From assembly GCA_001797315.1 (NCBI GenBank), contig MGPC01000005.1, forward strand, positions 62,001 through 126,000: a DNA stretch of 64,000 bases, in the 5' to 3' direction. The DNA is from Curvibacter sp. GWA2_64_110. Its GTDB lineage: Bacteria; Pseudomonadota; Gammaproteobacteria; Burkholderiales; Burkholderiaceae_C. Each line of letters starts with the position of its first letter. The stretch's first letter is position 1. This document shows positions 15,714 through 24,782 of the stretch, one piece after another. Below the pieces are notes generated by a model. The model did not search any database and had not been told where the DNA came from. It saw only the letters and a list, made by a program, of their open reading frames with translations. Made by a program: the position numbers and the translations under genes.

Positions 15714-16670
15714 TCAGCCCTCGAGGGATTCCCACATCTGGCGGTCGCGTTCGGCGGTCCAGATGCGCGGATCGGGGTATTGCGTGGCCTCGTCGTAGGC
15801 GCGGGTCACGTCAAAGGGCATGCAGTGGTCGAAGATGACCCACTGGCCATACTTCGGTTTGAGCTGCGCGTAGGTTTCGCGGTAGACGGCCTTCAGGTCG
15901 CGGCCGGCGGCGGCGCCGGCCTTCACGCTGGCATAGAGGTCGCTGACGAAGTCGCGCGTCATCGCCAGGCCCTGGGCCACCTGGGCCTCGCTGCGCAGGG
16001 CGGCGCCGCGCCCGGGCACCAGGGCCTGCGGCTTGAGGGCGGCGATGTTCTGCAGCGTCTGCGGCCAGGCCTGGAAGTAGGCGTCGCCGGCATAGGGCGT
16101 GGCGTCGAACTCGACCAGGTCGCCCGACAGCAGCACCTTCTCCTGCGGCAACCAGACCACGGTGTCGCCCTTGGTGTGGCCGCGGCCGAGCTGCAGCAAC
16201 TGCACTTCCAGCTGGCCCAGCCACAGCGTCATCTTGCCGGTGAAGGTCAGGGTGGGCCAGGTCAGACCTTGCGGCACCGTCTCGACGTTGCGGAACAGGC
16301 GCGGGAAGCGGCCGATCTCGCTCGCCTTGTCGGCCTCGCCGCGCTCGACGATCAGGTCGTAGGTGTCCTGGCTGGCGATGATCTGCTGCGGCTGGTAGGC
16401 GCTGGCGCCCAGCACCCGCACCGCGTGGTAGTGCGTCAGCACCACGTACTTGATGGGCTTGTCCGTCACGGTGCGGATGTGGCGGATCACGTCCGCCGCC
16501 ATCGCCGGCGTGGCCTGGGTGTCGGCCACCAGCACGGCATCGTCGCCGATGATGATGCCGGTGTTGGGGTCGCCCTCGGCAGTGTAGGCCCAGGCATGTT
16601 CCGACAGCTGGACGAAGCTGACTTGCTTCTCTTCCAGGTCGGCCTGGCTGGCAAAGGTCTTGGTGTTCAT
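15714..16670 (-). CDS. Metallo-beta-lactamase-fold protein lacking site-2 ligands (paralogue 1)
   Basis: A 318-residue cytoplasmic protein with the metallo-beta-lactamase fold. The usual HxHxDH motif reads His80-Tyr-His82-Ala-Val84-Arg85, so the Asp and His of metal site 2 are replaced; the third site-1 histidine (His165 in GRGHTKGD) and the bridging Asp184 (SGDLVE) are kept, while the last site-2 histidine (usually PGHG) is Arg221 in PGRG. It therefore probably binds one metal or acts through a different chemistry. The C-terminus has a distinctive FDHCMPFDVTRAYDE and PRIWTAERDRQMWESL tail. A paralogue with the same substitutions lies at 44724-45713. In the operon it may act on a thioester or lactone intermediate (inference). 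Confidence 0.85.
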   Translation of the reverse strand: MNTKTFASQADLEEKQVSFVQLSEHAWAYTAEGDPNTGIIIGDDAVLVADTQATPAMAADVIRHIRTVTDKPIKYVVLTHYHAVRVLGASAYQPQQIIASQDTYDLIVERGEADKASEIGRFPRLFRNVETVPQGLTWPTLTFTGKMTLWLGQLEVQLLQLGRGHTKGDTVVWLPQEKVLLSGDLVEFDATPYAGDAYFQAWPQTLQNIAALKPQALVPGRGAALRSEAQVAQGLAMTRDFVSDLYASVKAGAAAGRDLKAVYRETYAQLKPKYGQWVIFDHCMPFDVTRAYDEATQYPDPRIWTAERDRQMWESLEG

Positions 16671-16707
16671 GGGGTGATGTGCTCCGGGGTCTGCGGGTTC
16701 AAAAGGG

Positions 16708-17358
16708 TTATTCGGCGTCCGGCTGGTTCGCCGGCAGCGCGGCGACGAAGGCCGGGAGGGCTTCGCAGGCGGCGGCGATGCGCTGGACGGTCGGCATGGC
16801 GTCGAGGGAACAGTGGTAGCGGCGCGCGTTGAAGACCTGAGGCAGCAGGCAGCAGTCGGCCAGGCCGGGCGTGTCGCCGTGGCAGAAGCGGCCGGTCTGC
16901 GGGTGCTCGGCCAGCAACTGCTCCACCGCGCTCAGGCCGAGCTGGACCCAGTGGCGATACCAGGTGTCGACCTCGTCCTGCGTGTGCCCGAGCGTGCGCT
17001 TGAGGTACTGCAGCACGCGCAGGTTGTTGACCGGATGGATGTCGCAGGCGATCGCCTGGGCGATGGCGCGCACGCGGGCACGCTCGGCCGGCGTGGCCGG
17101 CAGCAGCGCCGGCTGCGGGTGGGTTTCGTCCAGGTACTCGATGATGGCCAGCGACTGGGTCAGCACCAGCGGGCTGTCCTGCAGCACCGGCACCACGCCC
17201 AGGGGGTTGAGCGCGCGGTAGGCGGCGTGGTGCTGTTCGCCGCCGTCGCGCAGCAGGTGCACCGGCACGGCGTCGAAGGGCAGGCCCTTGAGGTTCAAGG
17301 CGATGCGCACGCGGAAGGCGGCGGAGCTGCGGAAATAGGTGTGGAGTTTCATGGCCAT
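16708..17358 (-). CDS. Maleylacetoacetate/maleylpyruvate isomerase-type glutathione S-transferase
   Basis: A 216-residue zeta-class GST. The catalytic SSxxxR motif is visible near the N-terminus (YFRSSAAFRVRIALN), followed by the glutathione-binding segment VPVLQDSPLVLTQSLAIIEYLDE and the family-typical helix ACDIHPVNNLRVLQYLK. Zeta-class enzymes use glutathione to isomerise the cis double bond of maleylacetoacetate or maleylpyruvate before FAH-type hydrolysis, matching the FAH gene at the far end of this operon. It is the first gene, transcribed divergently from a LysR regulator. An ATG six bases downstream (17352, giving MKLHTYF) is an equally good start. I give no maiA symbol because the substrate is unproven. 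Confidence 0.87.
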   Translation of the reverse strand: MAMKLHTYFRSSAAFRVRIALNLKGLPFDAVPVHLLRDGGEQHHAAYRALNPLGVVPVLQDSPLVLTQSLAIIEYLDETHPQPALLPATPAERARVRAIAQAIACDIHPVNNLRVLQYLKRTLGHTQDEVDTWYRHWVQLGLSAVEQLLAEHPQTGRFCHGDTPGLADCCLLPQVFNARRYHCSLDAMPTVQRIAAACEALPAFVAALPANQPDAE

Positions 17359-17415
17359 CCGGGCTGGGATGGCGCATTACAGCCTCGCATCATTTATCAT
17401 GCAAACGGTTTTTAC

Positions 17416-17425
17416 AGATATATCT
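17416..17425. promoter_or_regulatory. Palindrome AGATATATCT in the GST/LysR divergent region
   Basis: A perfect 10-bp AT palindrome in the 80-bp gap between the catabolic operon and its divergent LysR gene, inside the wider TTTACAGATATATCTATC context. It is the most obvious candidate core of the LysR binding site; the gap is otherwise the only AT-rich stretch in the neighbourhood. Evidence is position and symmetry only. Confidence 0.45.
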
Positions 17426-17438
17426 ATCGGAAAACGTG

Positions 17439-18329
17439 ATGAATGTGACCCTGAAGCAGCTGCGGGCCTTCGTGGCGGTGGCGCGCACCGGCAGCTTCAC
17501 GCTGGCGGCCGAGCGGCTGTTCCTCACGCAGTCGGCCCTGAGCGGGCAGATCAAGGAGCTGGAGCAGGCGCTGGGCCTGCGGCTGTTCGACCGCAGCACG
17601 CGCCGGCTCAAGCTGTCCGAGGTGGGGCAGGGCCTCCACCCCCTGGTGGAAAAGATCCTGCACGACCTGGACGACGTGCTGGCCAAGGTGGACGACCTCA
17701 AGGCGCTCAAGGGCGGCGCGGTCAGCATCGCCGCGCCGCAGCTGCTGGCTTCCACGCTGCTGCCGGAGGTGATTGCCGCCTACAGCCGCACGCACCCGCA
17801 GGTGCGCATCAAGCTCACCGACTGCGTGGTGGAGGGCGTGATCCCGCGTGTTTTCTCGGGCGAGGTGGACATCGGCGTCGGGCCTGAGCGCGATGCCAAC
17901 TCCGCCATCACCGCGACCCAGCTGTTCGAGATGCCCTTCATGGCGGTGTTCCCGCCCGGCCATGCGCTGGAAAAGCGCAAGACCCTGCGCTGGAGCGACC
18001 TGGAACGCTACCCGGTGATCTCGCTGCAGGGCCAGTTCACCGAACGGCTGATGGGCGACCTCTACGGCAGTGCGCGCATCCAGGGCCTGCAGCCGACCAA
18101 CGAGGTGGCCTTCATGTCCACCGCGCTGTCGATGGTCAACGAAGGGCTGGGCATCACCATCTGCATGCCGTATGCGGCGGCCCAGGTCCGGCTCTATGGC
18201 CTGGTGATGCGGCCGCTGACCAACCCGGTGGTCCGCCGCAGGTTCTACCTCTACACCCGCACCGGCCACACCCTGTCGCCGGCGGCGCAGAGCTTCCTGG
18301 ACTTCCTGCTGCACTATCAGCGGGTATAG
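17439..18329 (+). CDS. LysR-family regulator of the catabolic operon
   Basis: A 296-residue LysR protein with the N-terminal winged helix ([36 protein letters not shown] region) and the effector-binding domain from about residue 88. It faces away from the GST-to-FAH operon across an 80-bp shared region, so it very probably controls that operon in response to the aromatic substrate or an intermediate. The ATG at 17439 is preferred to the GTG three bases earlier. It ends 7 bases before the ruvB start, so some ruvB message may come from this promoter. Confidence 0.9.
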   Translation: MNVTLKQLRAFVAVARTGSFTLAAERLFLTQSALSGQIKELEQALGLRLFDRSTRRLKLSEVGQGLHPLVEKILHDLDDVLAKVDDLKALKGGAVSIAAPQLLASTLLPEVIAAYSRTHPQVRIKLTDCVVEGVIPRVFSGEVDIGVGPERDANSAITATQLFEMPFMAVFPPGHALEKRKTLRWSDLERYPVISLQGQFTERLMGDLYGSARIQGLQPTNEVAFMSTALSMVNEGLGITICMPYAAAQVRLYGLVMRPLTNPVVRRRFYLYTRTGHTLSPAAQSFLDFLLHYQRV

Positions 18330-18336
18330 TCTTCCT

Positions 18337-19395
18337 GTGAGCATCCAGACCGACGATTTCGCCCCCTCTTCCGCCAACCGCGTGGTCTCGGCCGCGCCAA
18401 CGTCGCCCGGCGAGGAGGCGATCGAGCGCGCGCTGCGGCCCAAGCTGCTCGACGAGTACGTGGGCCAGGCCAAGGTGCGCGAGCAACTGGAGATCTTCAT
18501 CGGTGCGGCCAAGAAGCGCGAGGAAGCGCTGGACCACGTGCTGCTGTTCGGCCCGCCCGGCCTGGGCAAGACCACGCTGTCGCACATCATTGCGCACGAG
18601 CTGGGCGTGAACCTGCGCCAGACCAGCGGTCCGGTGCTGGAAAAACCCAAGGACCTGGCGGCGCTCTTGACCAACCTCGAGAAGAACGACGTGCTCTTCA
18701 TCGACGAGATCCATCGCCTGTCGCCGGTGGTGGAGGAAATCCTCTACCCGGCGCTGGAGGACTACCAGATCGACATCATGATCGGCGAAGGACCGGCGGC
18801 GCGCTCCATCAAGCTCGACCTGCAGCCCTTCACGCTGGTGGGCGCCACCACCCGCGCCGGCATGCTGACCAACCCGCTGCGCGACCGCTTCGGCATCGTC
18901 GCGCGGCTGGAGTTCTATTCCGCCGAAGAGCTGGGCCGCATCGTCACGCGCAGCGCCGGCCTGTTGGCTGCGCCGATGGACGAGGAGGGCGGCTTCGAGA
19001 TCGCGCGCCGCTCGCGCGGCACGCCGCGCATTGCCAACCGCCTGCTACGCCGTGTGCGCGATTACGCCGAGGTCAAGGGCAGCGGCCGCATCACCCGGGA
19101 TATCGCGCAGAAGGCACTCGCCATGCTCGACGTCGATCCGCAGGGTTTCGACCTGATGGACCGCAAACTGCTTGAAGCGGTCATTCACCGCTTCGACGGC
19201 GGCCCGGTCGGGCTCGACAACATCGCGGCCAGCATCGGCGAAGAGCGCGACACCATCGAGGACGTGATCGAACCCTACCTGATCCAGCAAGGCTTCCTGC
19301 AGCGCACGCCGCGCGGGCGCATCGCCACGCTGGCGGCCTACCGCCATCTGGGCGTGACACCGCCCAAGACCGAGGGCGGCCTGTTCGAGGGCTGA
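18337..19395 (+). CDS. ruvB: Holliday junction helicase motor RuvB
   Basis: A 352-residue AAA+ ATPase that drives branch migration with RuvA. Visible are the N-terminal region [20 protein letters not shown], Walker [11 protein letters not shown], Walker [10 protein letters not shown], sensor 1 [10 protein letters not shown] and the arginine-containing DRFGIV segment, plus the C-terminal winged helix ending [14 protein letters not shown]. The start is a GTG. It stands apart from ruvA (9070) and ends with a dispersed repeat immediately after its stop. Confidence 0.97.
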   Translation: MSIQTDDFAPSSANRVVSAAPTSPGEEAIERALRPKLLDEYVGQAKVREQLEIFIGAAKKREEALDHVLLFGPPGLGKTTLSHIIAHELGVNLRQTSGPVLEKPKDLAALLTNLEKNDVLFIDEIHRLSPVVEEILYPALEDYQIDIMIGEGPAARSIKLDLQPFTLVGATTRAGMLTNPLRDRFGIVARLEFYSAEELGRIVTRSAGLLAAPMDEEGGFEIARRSRGTPRIANRLLRRVRDYAEVKGSGRITRDIAQKALAMLDVDPQGFDLMDRKLLEAVIHRFDGGPVGLDNIAASIGEERDTIEDVIEPYLIQQGFLQRTPRGRIATLAAYRHLGVTPPKTEGGLFEG

Positions 19396-19402
19396 GATAT
19401 GG

Positions 19403-19590
19403 AACACCCCCAGGCTTCGCGCACTTCGTGTCGTTCCGCCCCACGTGCCAGCGCCAGAGGCGCGGGCTCTTCGGTCTGTCCAAGCCTGCGCAGGCAGGCT
19501 TGGAGCCGCAGCCCTCAGCCCCTTGCAGGGGGCAACGCCAGTGGCCCGGCACAGCCGGTTCCACGGCGTTTCCCGGTTAGCTCCGCTTCA
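19403..19590 (+). repeat. Stop-adjacent comamonad repeat, copy 1 (after ruvB)
   Basis: Starts AACACCCCCAGGCTTCGCGC seven bases after the ruvB stop and ends with the block CAGGGGGCAACGCCAGTGGC followed by GCCGGTTCCACGGCGTTTC. The two conserved blocks match copies at 22033-22135 and (inverted) 57990-58084; here the middle carries an insert of about 80 bases containing the stem AAGCCTGCGCAGGCAGGCTT. The element lies in the 226-bp gap before the membrane-fusion protein gene. Confidence 0.7.
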
Positions 19591-19621
19591 TGCTCGCTGG
19601 GTGCGTGGTGGAGCCACTGAA

Positions 19622-20785
19622 ATGATCAAATTCGCTGGCAAAACCCGCTGGGTCGTTTTTGCCGTGCTGCTCGCACTGGCACTGGCCGGGCTGGCGGCCT
19701 TCAGCTTGCGTGCACCGCGCGCCGAGGCGCTGCTGATGCAGCCCGGCCCGCTGGTGCGCACCCTGCAGTTCTCCGCCCGCGTCGCCACGCTGTCGCGCGT
19801 CGATGTCGGCAGCACCCTGACCGGCCGGGTGGCGCAGGTGCTGGTGCGCGAAGGGGCGCAGGTGCGTGCCGGCGAGGTGCTGATCCGGCTCGAAACCGAC
19901 GAATTGAATGCCGCGCTGGCGCAGGCCGTGGCGGCCGAGCGCCAGGCCGATGCCACGTTGCAGGCGGCGCAGGCCACGCTGCAGCGCGGCCGGCAGCTGG
20001 TGGCGCAGGGTTTCTACAGTGCAGCGCAACTTGACGAGGCTCAGCGCGCGGTCGACGTCGCCGTGGCGCAGCGCGGCTCGGCCCGTGCCGCCGTGGCGGC
20101 AGCGCGTGCCCGGTTGACGCAGGCGGTGCTGGTGGCGCCGGCCGATGCGCGTGTGCTGTCGCGTCAGGTCGAACCCGGCCAGATCGTGCAGCCGGGCAAG
20201 GCCCTGTTGAGCCTGGCACTGACCGGGCCGACGCAATTGGTGGCGCAGGTGGATGAGCGTTTCCTGGACCAGCTGCAAACGGGCCAGCAGGCGGCGGTGG
20301 TGGCCGATGCCTTTGCCGGCCAGCGCTTCGCGGCGAAGATCCTGTCGATCGCGCCGGTGGTGGACGCGCAGCGTGGCGCCATCGAGGTCAAGTTCACCCT
20401 GCTGCAGGAGCCGCCCGCTTTTCTGCGTGAAGACATGACGCTGTCGGTCGAGGTTGAAACCGGTCGGCGCGAGCAGGCGCTGGCCCTGCCCTTGACCGTG
20501 CTGCGGCAGGCCCAGGGTGACACGGCCAGCGTACTGGTTGCTGTCGATGGCGTCGCGCAGGAGCGCAAGCTGCGGCTGGGCCTGCGCACCTTGGCGGCGG
20601 TGGAGGTACTCGACGGCCTGCGCGCGGGTGATGCCGTGCTGACCGGCAGCGGACTGAAGGCCGGCCAGCGCGTCAGCGTCAGCCCCGTGGCCTGGCAGCC
20701 GGGTGCTGTTACGGCGGCGTCGGCGCAGCGCGCCGACAGCGCGGGCAGTGCCGGCTCGGCGTTGAGCAACGCCATGGGGCGCTGA
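19622..20785 (+). CDS. Periplasmic membrane-fusion (HlyD/MacA-like) subunit of an ABC exporter
   Basis: A 387-residue membrane-anchored adaptor. One N-terminal membrane helix (residues about 9-28) is followed by the lipoyl/biotinyl half VDVGSTLTGRVAQVLVREG, an alpha-helical coiled-coil hairpin rich in Ala/Gln (about residues 95-165), the second lipoyl half LVAPADARVLSRQVEPGQIV and a beta-barrel domain. MacA-type adaptors link an inner-membrane ABC pump to an outer-membrane channel. The permease follows after 11 bases and the ATPase after a repeat, completing a three-gene exporter. No outer-membrane TolC gene is in the window. The start at 19622 excludes the repeat-coded frame upstream. Confidence 0.88.
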   Translation: MIKFAGKTRWVVFAVLLALALAGLAAFSLRAPRAEALLMQPGPLVRTLQFSARVATLSRVDVGSTLTGRVAQVLVREGAQVRAGEVLIRLETDELNAALAQAVAAERQADATLQAAQATLQRGRQLVAQGFYSAAQLDEAQRAVDVAVAQRGSARAAVAAARARLTQAVLVAPADARVLSRQVEPGQIVQPGKALLSLALTGPTQLVAQVDERFLDQLQTGQQAAVVADAFAGQRFAAKILSIAPVVDAQRGAIEVKFTLLQEPPAFLREDMTLSVEVETGRREQALALPLTVLRQAQGDTASVLVAVDGVAQERKLRLGLRTLAAVEVLDGLRAGDAVLTGSGLKAGQRVSVSPVAWQPGAVTAASAQRADSAGSAGSALSNAMGR

Positions 20786-20796
20786 GCGGAGTCGCC

Positions 20797-22032
20797 ATGC
20801 GGGGCTGGCTCGGCTTCGAACTTCGCGTGGCACTGCGCTTTTTGCGCGAAGGGCGCATGCAGACCCTGCTCATCATCGTCGGCGTCGCAGCCGGCGTGGC
20901 GGTGGTGGCCTATATCTCGGCCCTGATTTCCGGTCTGCAGGGCAGCACCCTGACCAAGACCCTGGGCGCCCAGGCCCACATCACGTTGCGCGCACTGGAC
21001 GACGCGGTAACCCCGGCGCGAGCCGCCGACGCTGCACTGGCCCTGACCGAAACCCAGCCGCGCGTGCAGCGCCTGCGCTCGGTCGCCAACTGGCAAGCCT
21101 TGCTACCGCTGCTGGAGCAGATGGGGCCGATTGCGGCCGTGTCCCCCATGGTCTCGGGCTCGGGCCTGGCGCTGCGCGGCGAGGCCACGCAGGCCATTGC
21201 GCTCATGGGCGTGGAGCTGGACCGTTACGACCGCATCGTCGGTCTGCGCAGCAAGGTGGTGAGTGGCGTGGCGCGGCTGGACCCGGGCGAGGCCATCCTG
21301 GGCCGCGATCTGGCGGCCGACCTGGGTGTGCGCGTGGGCGACCGTGTGACCCTGCAGACCACAGTGGGCAGCCGCAACGTCAGCGACGCGGTGCGCGTGA
21401 CCGCGCTGGTGGACCTGGGCGTGCGCGACCTGAACCGCCGCACCGTCATCGTGCCGCTGCGTGCCGCGCAAAGCCTGCTCGGCCTGCCCGGCGGCGCTAC
21501 CGTGCTGGACATGACGCTCAAGGATGTGTGGACCGCCAACGAACTGGCGCAGGAACTACGGCAGCGCTATCCCTACAAGGTGGAGAGCTGGCAGGAGAAC
21601 AATGCGCAGCTGGTGTCGGCCCTCAATGCGCAGTCGGTCAGCACCGCGCTGATCCGCGGCGTGGTGATGATCGTGGTGGTGCTGGGCATTGCCAGTGTGC
21701 TGGTGGTGTCGGTGGTGCAGAAGCGCCGCGAGATCGGCATCCTGCGCGCCATGGGCGCCACGCGCGGCCAGGTGCTGCGCGTGTTTCTGGTGCAGGGCGC
21801 GGTGGTGGGCGCGCTGGGCTCAGTGCTGGGCATCGTGCTGGCGGTGATTCTGATCTGGGCCTTCACCCATTTTGTGCGCGGTTCCGACGGCTTGCCCTTG
21901 TTCGCCATCACGCTGCCGCTGGCCACAGCCTGGCAGGTGGCGCTGATTGCCACCGTCTGCGGCGTGCTGGCGGCGATTGCGCCCGCACGGCGTGCCGCCG
22001 CCATGGACCCGGCCCAGGCCATTCGTATATGA
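20797..22032 (+). CDS. ABC exporter permease, MacB/LolC-like (FtsX fold)
   Basis: A 411-residue integral membrane protein with one N-terminal helix (LLIIVGVAAGVAVVAYISALISG), a large periplasmic MacB_PCD-type domain (about residues 45-265) and three C-terminal helices including the conserved coupling motif KRREIGILRAMGATRGQVLRVF. This is the FtsX/MacB/LolCE topology of type VII ABC exporters that act mechanically on periplasmic substrates. It works with the adjacent adaptor (19622) and ATPase (22180). The stop codon is joined directly to a dispersed repeat. Confidence 0.9.
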   Translation: MRGWLGFELRVALRFLREGRMQTLLIIVGVAAGVAVVAYISALISGLQGSTLTKTLGAQAHITLRALDDAVTPARAADAALALTETQPRVQRLRSVANWQALLPLLEQMGPIAAVSPMVSGSGLALRGEATQAIALMGVELDRYDRIVGLRSKVVSGVARLDPGEAILGRDLAADLGVRVGDRVTLQTTVGSRNVSDAVRVTALVDLGVRDLNRRTVIVPLRAAQSLLGLPGGATVLDMTLKDVWTANELAQELRQRYPYKVESWQENNAQLVSALNAQSVSTALIRGVVMIVVVLGIASVLVVSVVQKRREIGILRAMGATRGQVLRVFLVQGAVVGALGSVLGIVLAVILIWAFTHFVRGSDGLPLFAITLPLATAWQVALIATVCGVLAAIAPARRAAAMDPAQAIRI

Positions 22033-22135
22033 ACACCCCCAGGCTTCACTCGCTACGCTCGTTACGCCACCCCCCTCAAGGGGGCAACGCCAGCGGCCCG
22101 GCAAAGCCGGTTCCGCGGCGTTTCACGGTTTGTGG
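22033..22135 (+). repeat. Stop-adjacent comamonad repeat, copy 2 (after exporter permease)
   Basis: Begins ACACCCCCAGGCTTCACTCG directly after the permease TGA, followed by the hairpin-forming CCCCCTCAAGGGGG (22063-22086 region) and GCAACGCCAGCGGCCCGGCA, then GCCGGTTCCGCGGCGTTTC. It separates the permease from its ATPase gene by 147 bp without breaking the operon direction. Confidence 0.75.
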
Positions 22136-22179
22136 TCTAGGTACGTCGCCGGACCTTCTTTGCGGATGGATGTTATGAC

Positions 22180-22896
<717 letters not shown>

Positions 22897-22903
22897 CGCT
22901 GCG

Positions 22904-23587
22904 TCAGCTTGGTCGCGCGTGGCGCACGATCAGGATCTGTGCCGCGTAGTAGGTGGAGAGCACCCACAGCGGCGCCAGCGGCAGCGGGACGACGAACTTG
23001 TTGAGTGCCAGCAGCGTGTCGCTGAGCATGAAGAAACCGGCGCCGAGCGCCACACCCCAGGCCGCTGTGTCATGCAGCACCGTGGCGCGGCCGATGGCCT
23101 GCGCGGCCATCAGCGAGATCACCACCACATAGGCGGCCACCGGTGCACGCAATGCGGGCGGCAGGCCGCCGACCCAGAGCACGGCGTACATGGCGGCGCC
23201 CAAGCCCAGCGTGGCGACGAGCGCGCGCCGGCTGGGAAACCAGGCCTGGCCCTGCTTGAGCAAGGCGATGTAGGCCAGATGGGCCAACAGGAAAGCCAGC
23301 AGGCCGGGAACGAAGTAGCCCGGGAACATCAGAGCCACGTCACCGGCCAGCGAACAGACCAGGGCGATCAGCAGCCAGGTTTTGAATTTGGATTCAAATC
23401 GGCCTTTGGGCCTTGATTGGTATGCGCGAGTAGCTATGAAAATAATAGCAACCAACATCGCCAGCGGCTTGGTCATGCGGTGCAGTTCGATCAGGTCGGC
23501 GGTGGCTGCGCCGGTGGACACGGCGGCGACCGCGATCAGCAGCAGAAAAAGTGACTGGCTGGGTGCACTGGTCGAGTTGAACGTCAT
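22904..23587 (-). CDS. YhhN/TMEM86-family lysoplasmalogenase-like membrane protein
   Basis: A 227-residue protein with about eight hydrophobic segments and the family-typical SLAGDVALMFPGYFVPGLLAFLLAHLAYI block, with acidic residues in the membrane (Asp in GDVALM, Asp in LSDTLLAL) that form the active site in TMEM86B-type lysoplasmalogenases. Enzymatic activity in bacteria is reported for only a few members. A dispersed 56-bp repeat is read in frame here and encodes the first cytoplasmic loop (AIIFIATRAYQSRPKGRFES). The gene converges on the exporter ATPase. Confidence 0.8.
   Translation of the reverse strand: MTFNSTSAPSQSLFLLLIAVAAVSTGAATADLIELHRMTKPLAMLVAIIFIATRAYQSRPKGRFESKFKTWLLIALVCSLAGDVALMFPGYFVPGLLAFLLAHLAYIALLKQGQAWFPSRRALVATLGLGAAMYAVLWVGGLPPALRAPVAAYVVVISLMAAQAIGRATVLHDTAAWGVALGAGFFMLSDTLLALNKFVVPLPLAPLWVLSTYYAAQILIVRHARPS
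23394..23449 (-). repeat. 56-bp dispersed repeat, copy 2 (inside the YhhN-like gene)
   Basis: In gene sense it begins GCTATTATTTTCATAGC, contains GCGCATACCAATCAAGGCCC and ends AAGGCCGATTTGA, exactly 56 bp, aligning end to end with the copies at 7998, 28000 and 39338. It is translated as part of the first loop of the YhhN-like membrane protein. Confidence 0.75.
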
Positions 23588-23606
23588 GCGCGCATTGTCA
23601 ACATGT

Positions 23607-24782
23607 TCAGCTCAGCGCGCCTCTCGCACTAACCCGAATGAGCTGCTCGACCGTGCCGGCCTGCAGCCCGCCGCGCACGCCGATCATCCAGTCGTGCAGG
23701 TTGACGGTCGGGTCGCAGTGGCCGGGGATCAGCCACAGCACCTCGCCGCGGGCGGGTAGCGCCCCATCCGCCGTGGCGGCGCGCAGCGTGCTGTGCTCGT
23801 CGTTGCAGCCGGTGCATTCCAGGGCCAGGCCGTGCACGCTCGGCAGGCCGGAGTCGATGGCGTGGCTCTTGTGGCCGGCATCCACCACCACGTGGGTTGC
23901 ACTCGCGCTCATGACCTGGCTCTTGACGAACAGCGCGTGTTCGAAGCGCGGCTGCGCCGGGTCGAGGTCGTTGCGGGCGTAGTCGGCGTCCATGAACAGG
24001 TAGGAGCCGGCCTGCAACTCGCCGAAGACGCCGCTGGCAGCTTCCAGGCCGAAGGTGCCGCTGCCGGCGCCGGTGACCAGCGGCAGCGACAGACCTGCCG
24101 CCTCCACCAGCGCGCGCGCCTGCTGCACGCGGGTGAGGACGGCATCGAGCGCGGCGCGGCGCTCGGCCACGCTGCGCAGGTGCTGGGCGCGGCCGTTGTA
24201 GGCCTGCAGGCCGGCCAGGCGCAGCGCCGGCTGCTGCGTGATGGCCTGCGCCAGCGGCAGCACGTCGGCCGGCTCGGCCACGCCGCAGCGGTTCTGGCCG
24301 ACGTCGAGTTCGATGAAGACGTCGATCAGGTTTTCGCCCGGGCCCAGTGCCTGCGCCAGCGCCTGCACACCGTGCAGGCTGTCCACGGCGATGGCCAGCC
24401 GGCCACCGCGCGCGGCCAGTGCGCGCGCCAGTGCCGCCACGCGCTGCAGTTTGTGCGGGGCAATCACTTCGTTGCTGATGTAGATGTCGTCCACACCGCC
24501 GGCCGCCAGGGCCTCGGCTTCCGACGTTTTCTGCACGCACACGCCGACGGCGCCGGCCTGCATCTGCAGTCTGGCGAGTGTGGCGCTCTTGTGCATCTTG
24601 GCGTGCGGACGCAGTTTCACGCCGTGTTGCTGCGCGAACGCCGCCATGGTGGCCAGGTTGCGTTCCATGGCATCGAGGTCCACCACCAGGGCCGGGGTGT
24701 CGATGGCGGCCACGCCCTGGCCGATGAGGGTACCGAGGTGGGCGGGCCAGGTCTCAGCTGCTGATTTCGTCAAGTGATGCAT
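23607..24782 (-). CDS. DSD1-type PLP enzyme (D-serine dehydratase/D-threonine aldolase-like)
   Basis: A 391-residue enzyme with an alanine-racemase-like N-terminal barrel and the C-terminal D-serine-dehydratase-like domain. The PLP lysine is in GVKLRPHAKMHKS, and the C-terminal metal site motif is PGHCDPTVNLHDW. Family members deaminate D-serine or cleave D-threonine/3-hydroxyaspartate-type substrates with Zn or Mn; the exact substrate is not fixed by these motifs. The start at 24782 overlaps the upstream phosphatase gene by 29 bases; the longer open frame is a shadow of that gene. Confidence 0.87.
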   Translation of the reverse strand: MHHLTKSAAETWPAHLGTLIGQGVAAIDTPALVVDLDAMERNLATMAAFAQQHGVKLRPHAKMHKSATLARLQMQAGAVGVCVQKTSEAEALAAGGVDDIYISNEVIAPHKLQRVAALARALAARGGRLAIAVDSLHGVQALAQALGPGENLIDVFIELDVGQNRCGVAEPADVLPLAQAITQQPALRLAGLQAYNGRAQHLRSVAERRAALDAVLTRVQQARALVEAAGLSLPLVTGAGSGTFGLEAASGVFGELQAGSYLFMDADYARNDLDPAQPRFEHALFVKSQVMSASATHVVVDAGHKSHAIDSGLPSVHGLALECTGCNDEHSTLRAATADGALPARGEVLWLIPGHCDPTVNLHDWMIGVRGGLQAGTVEQLIRVSARGALS

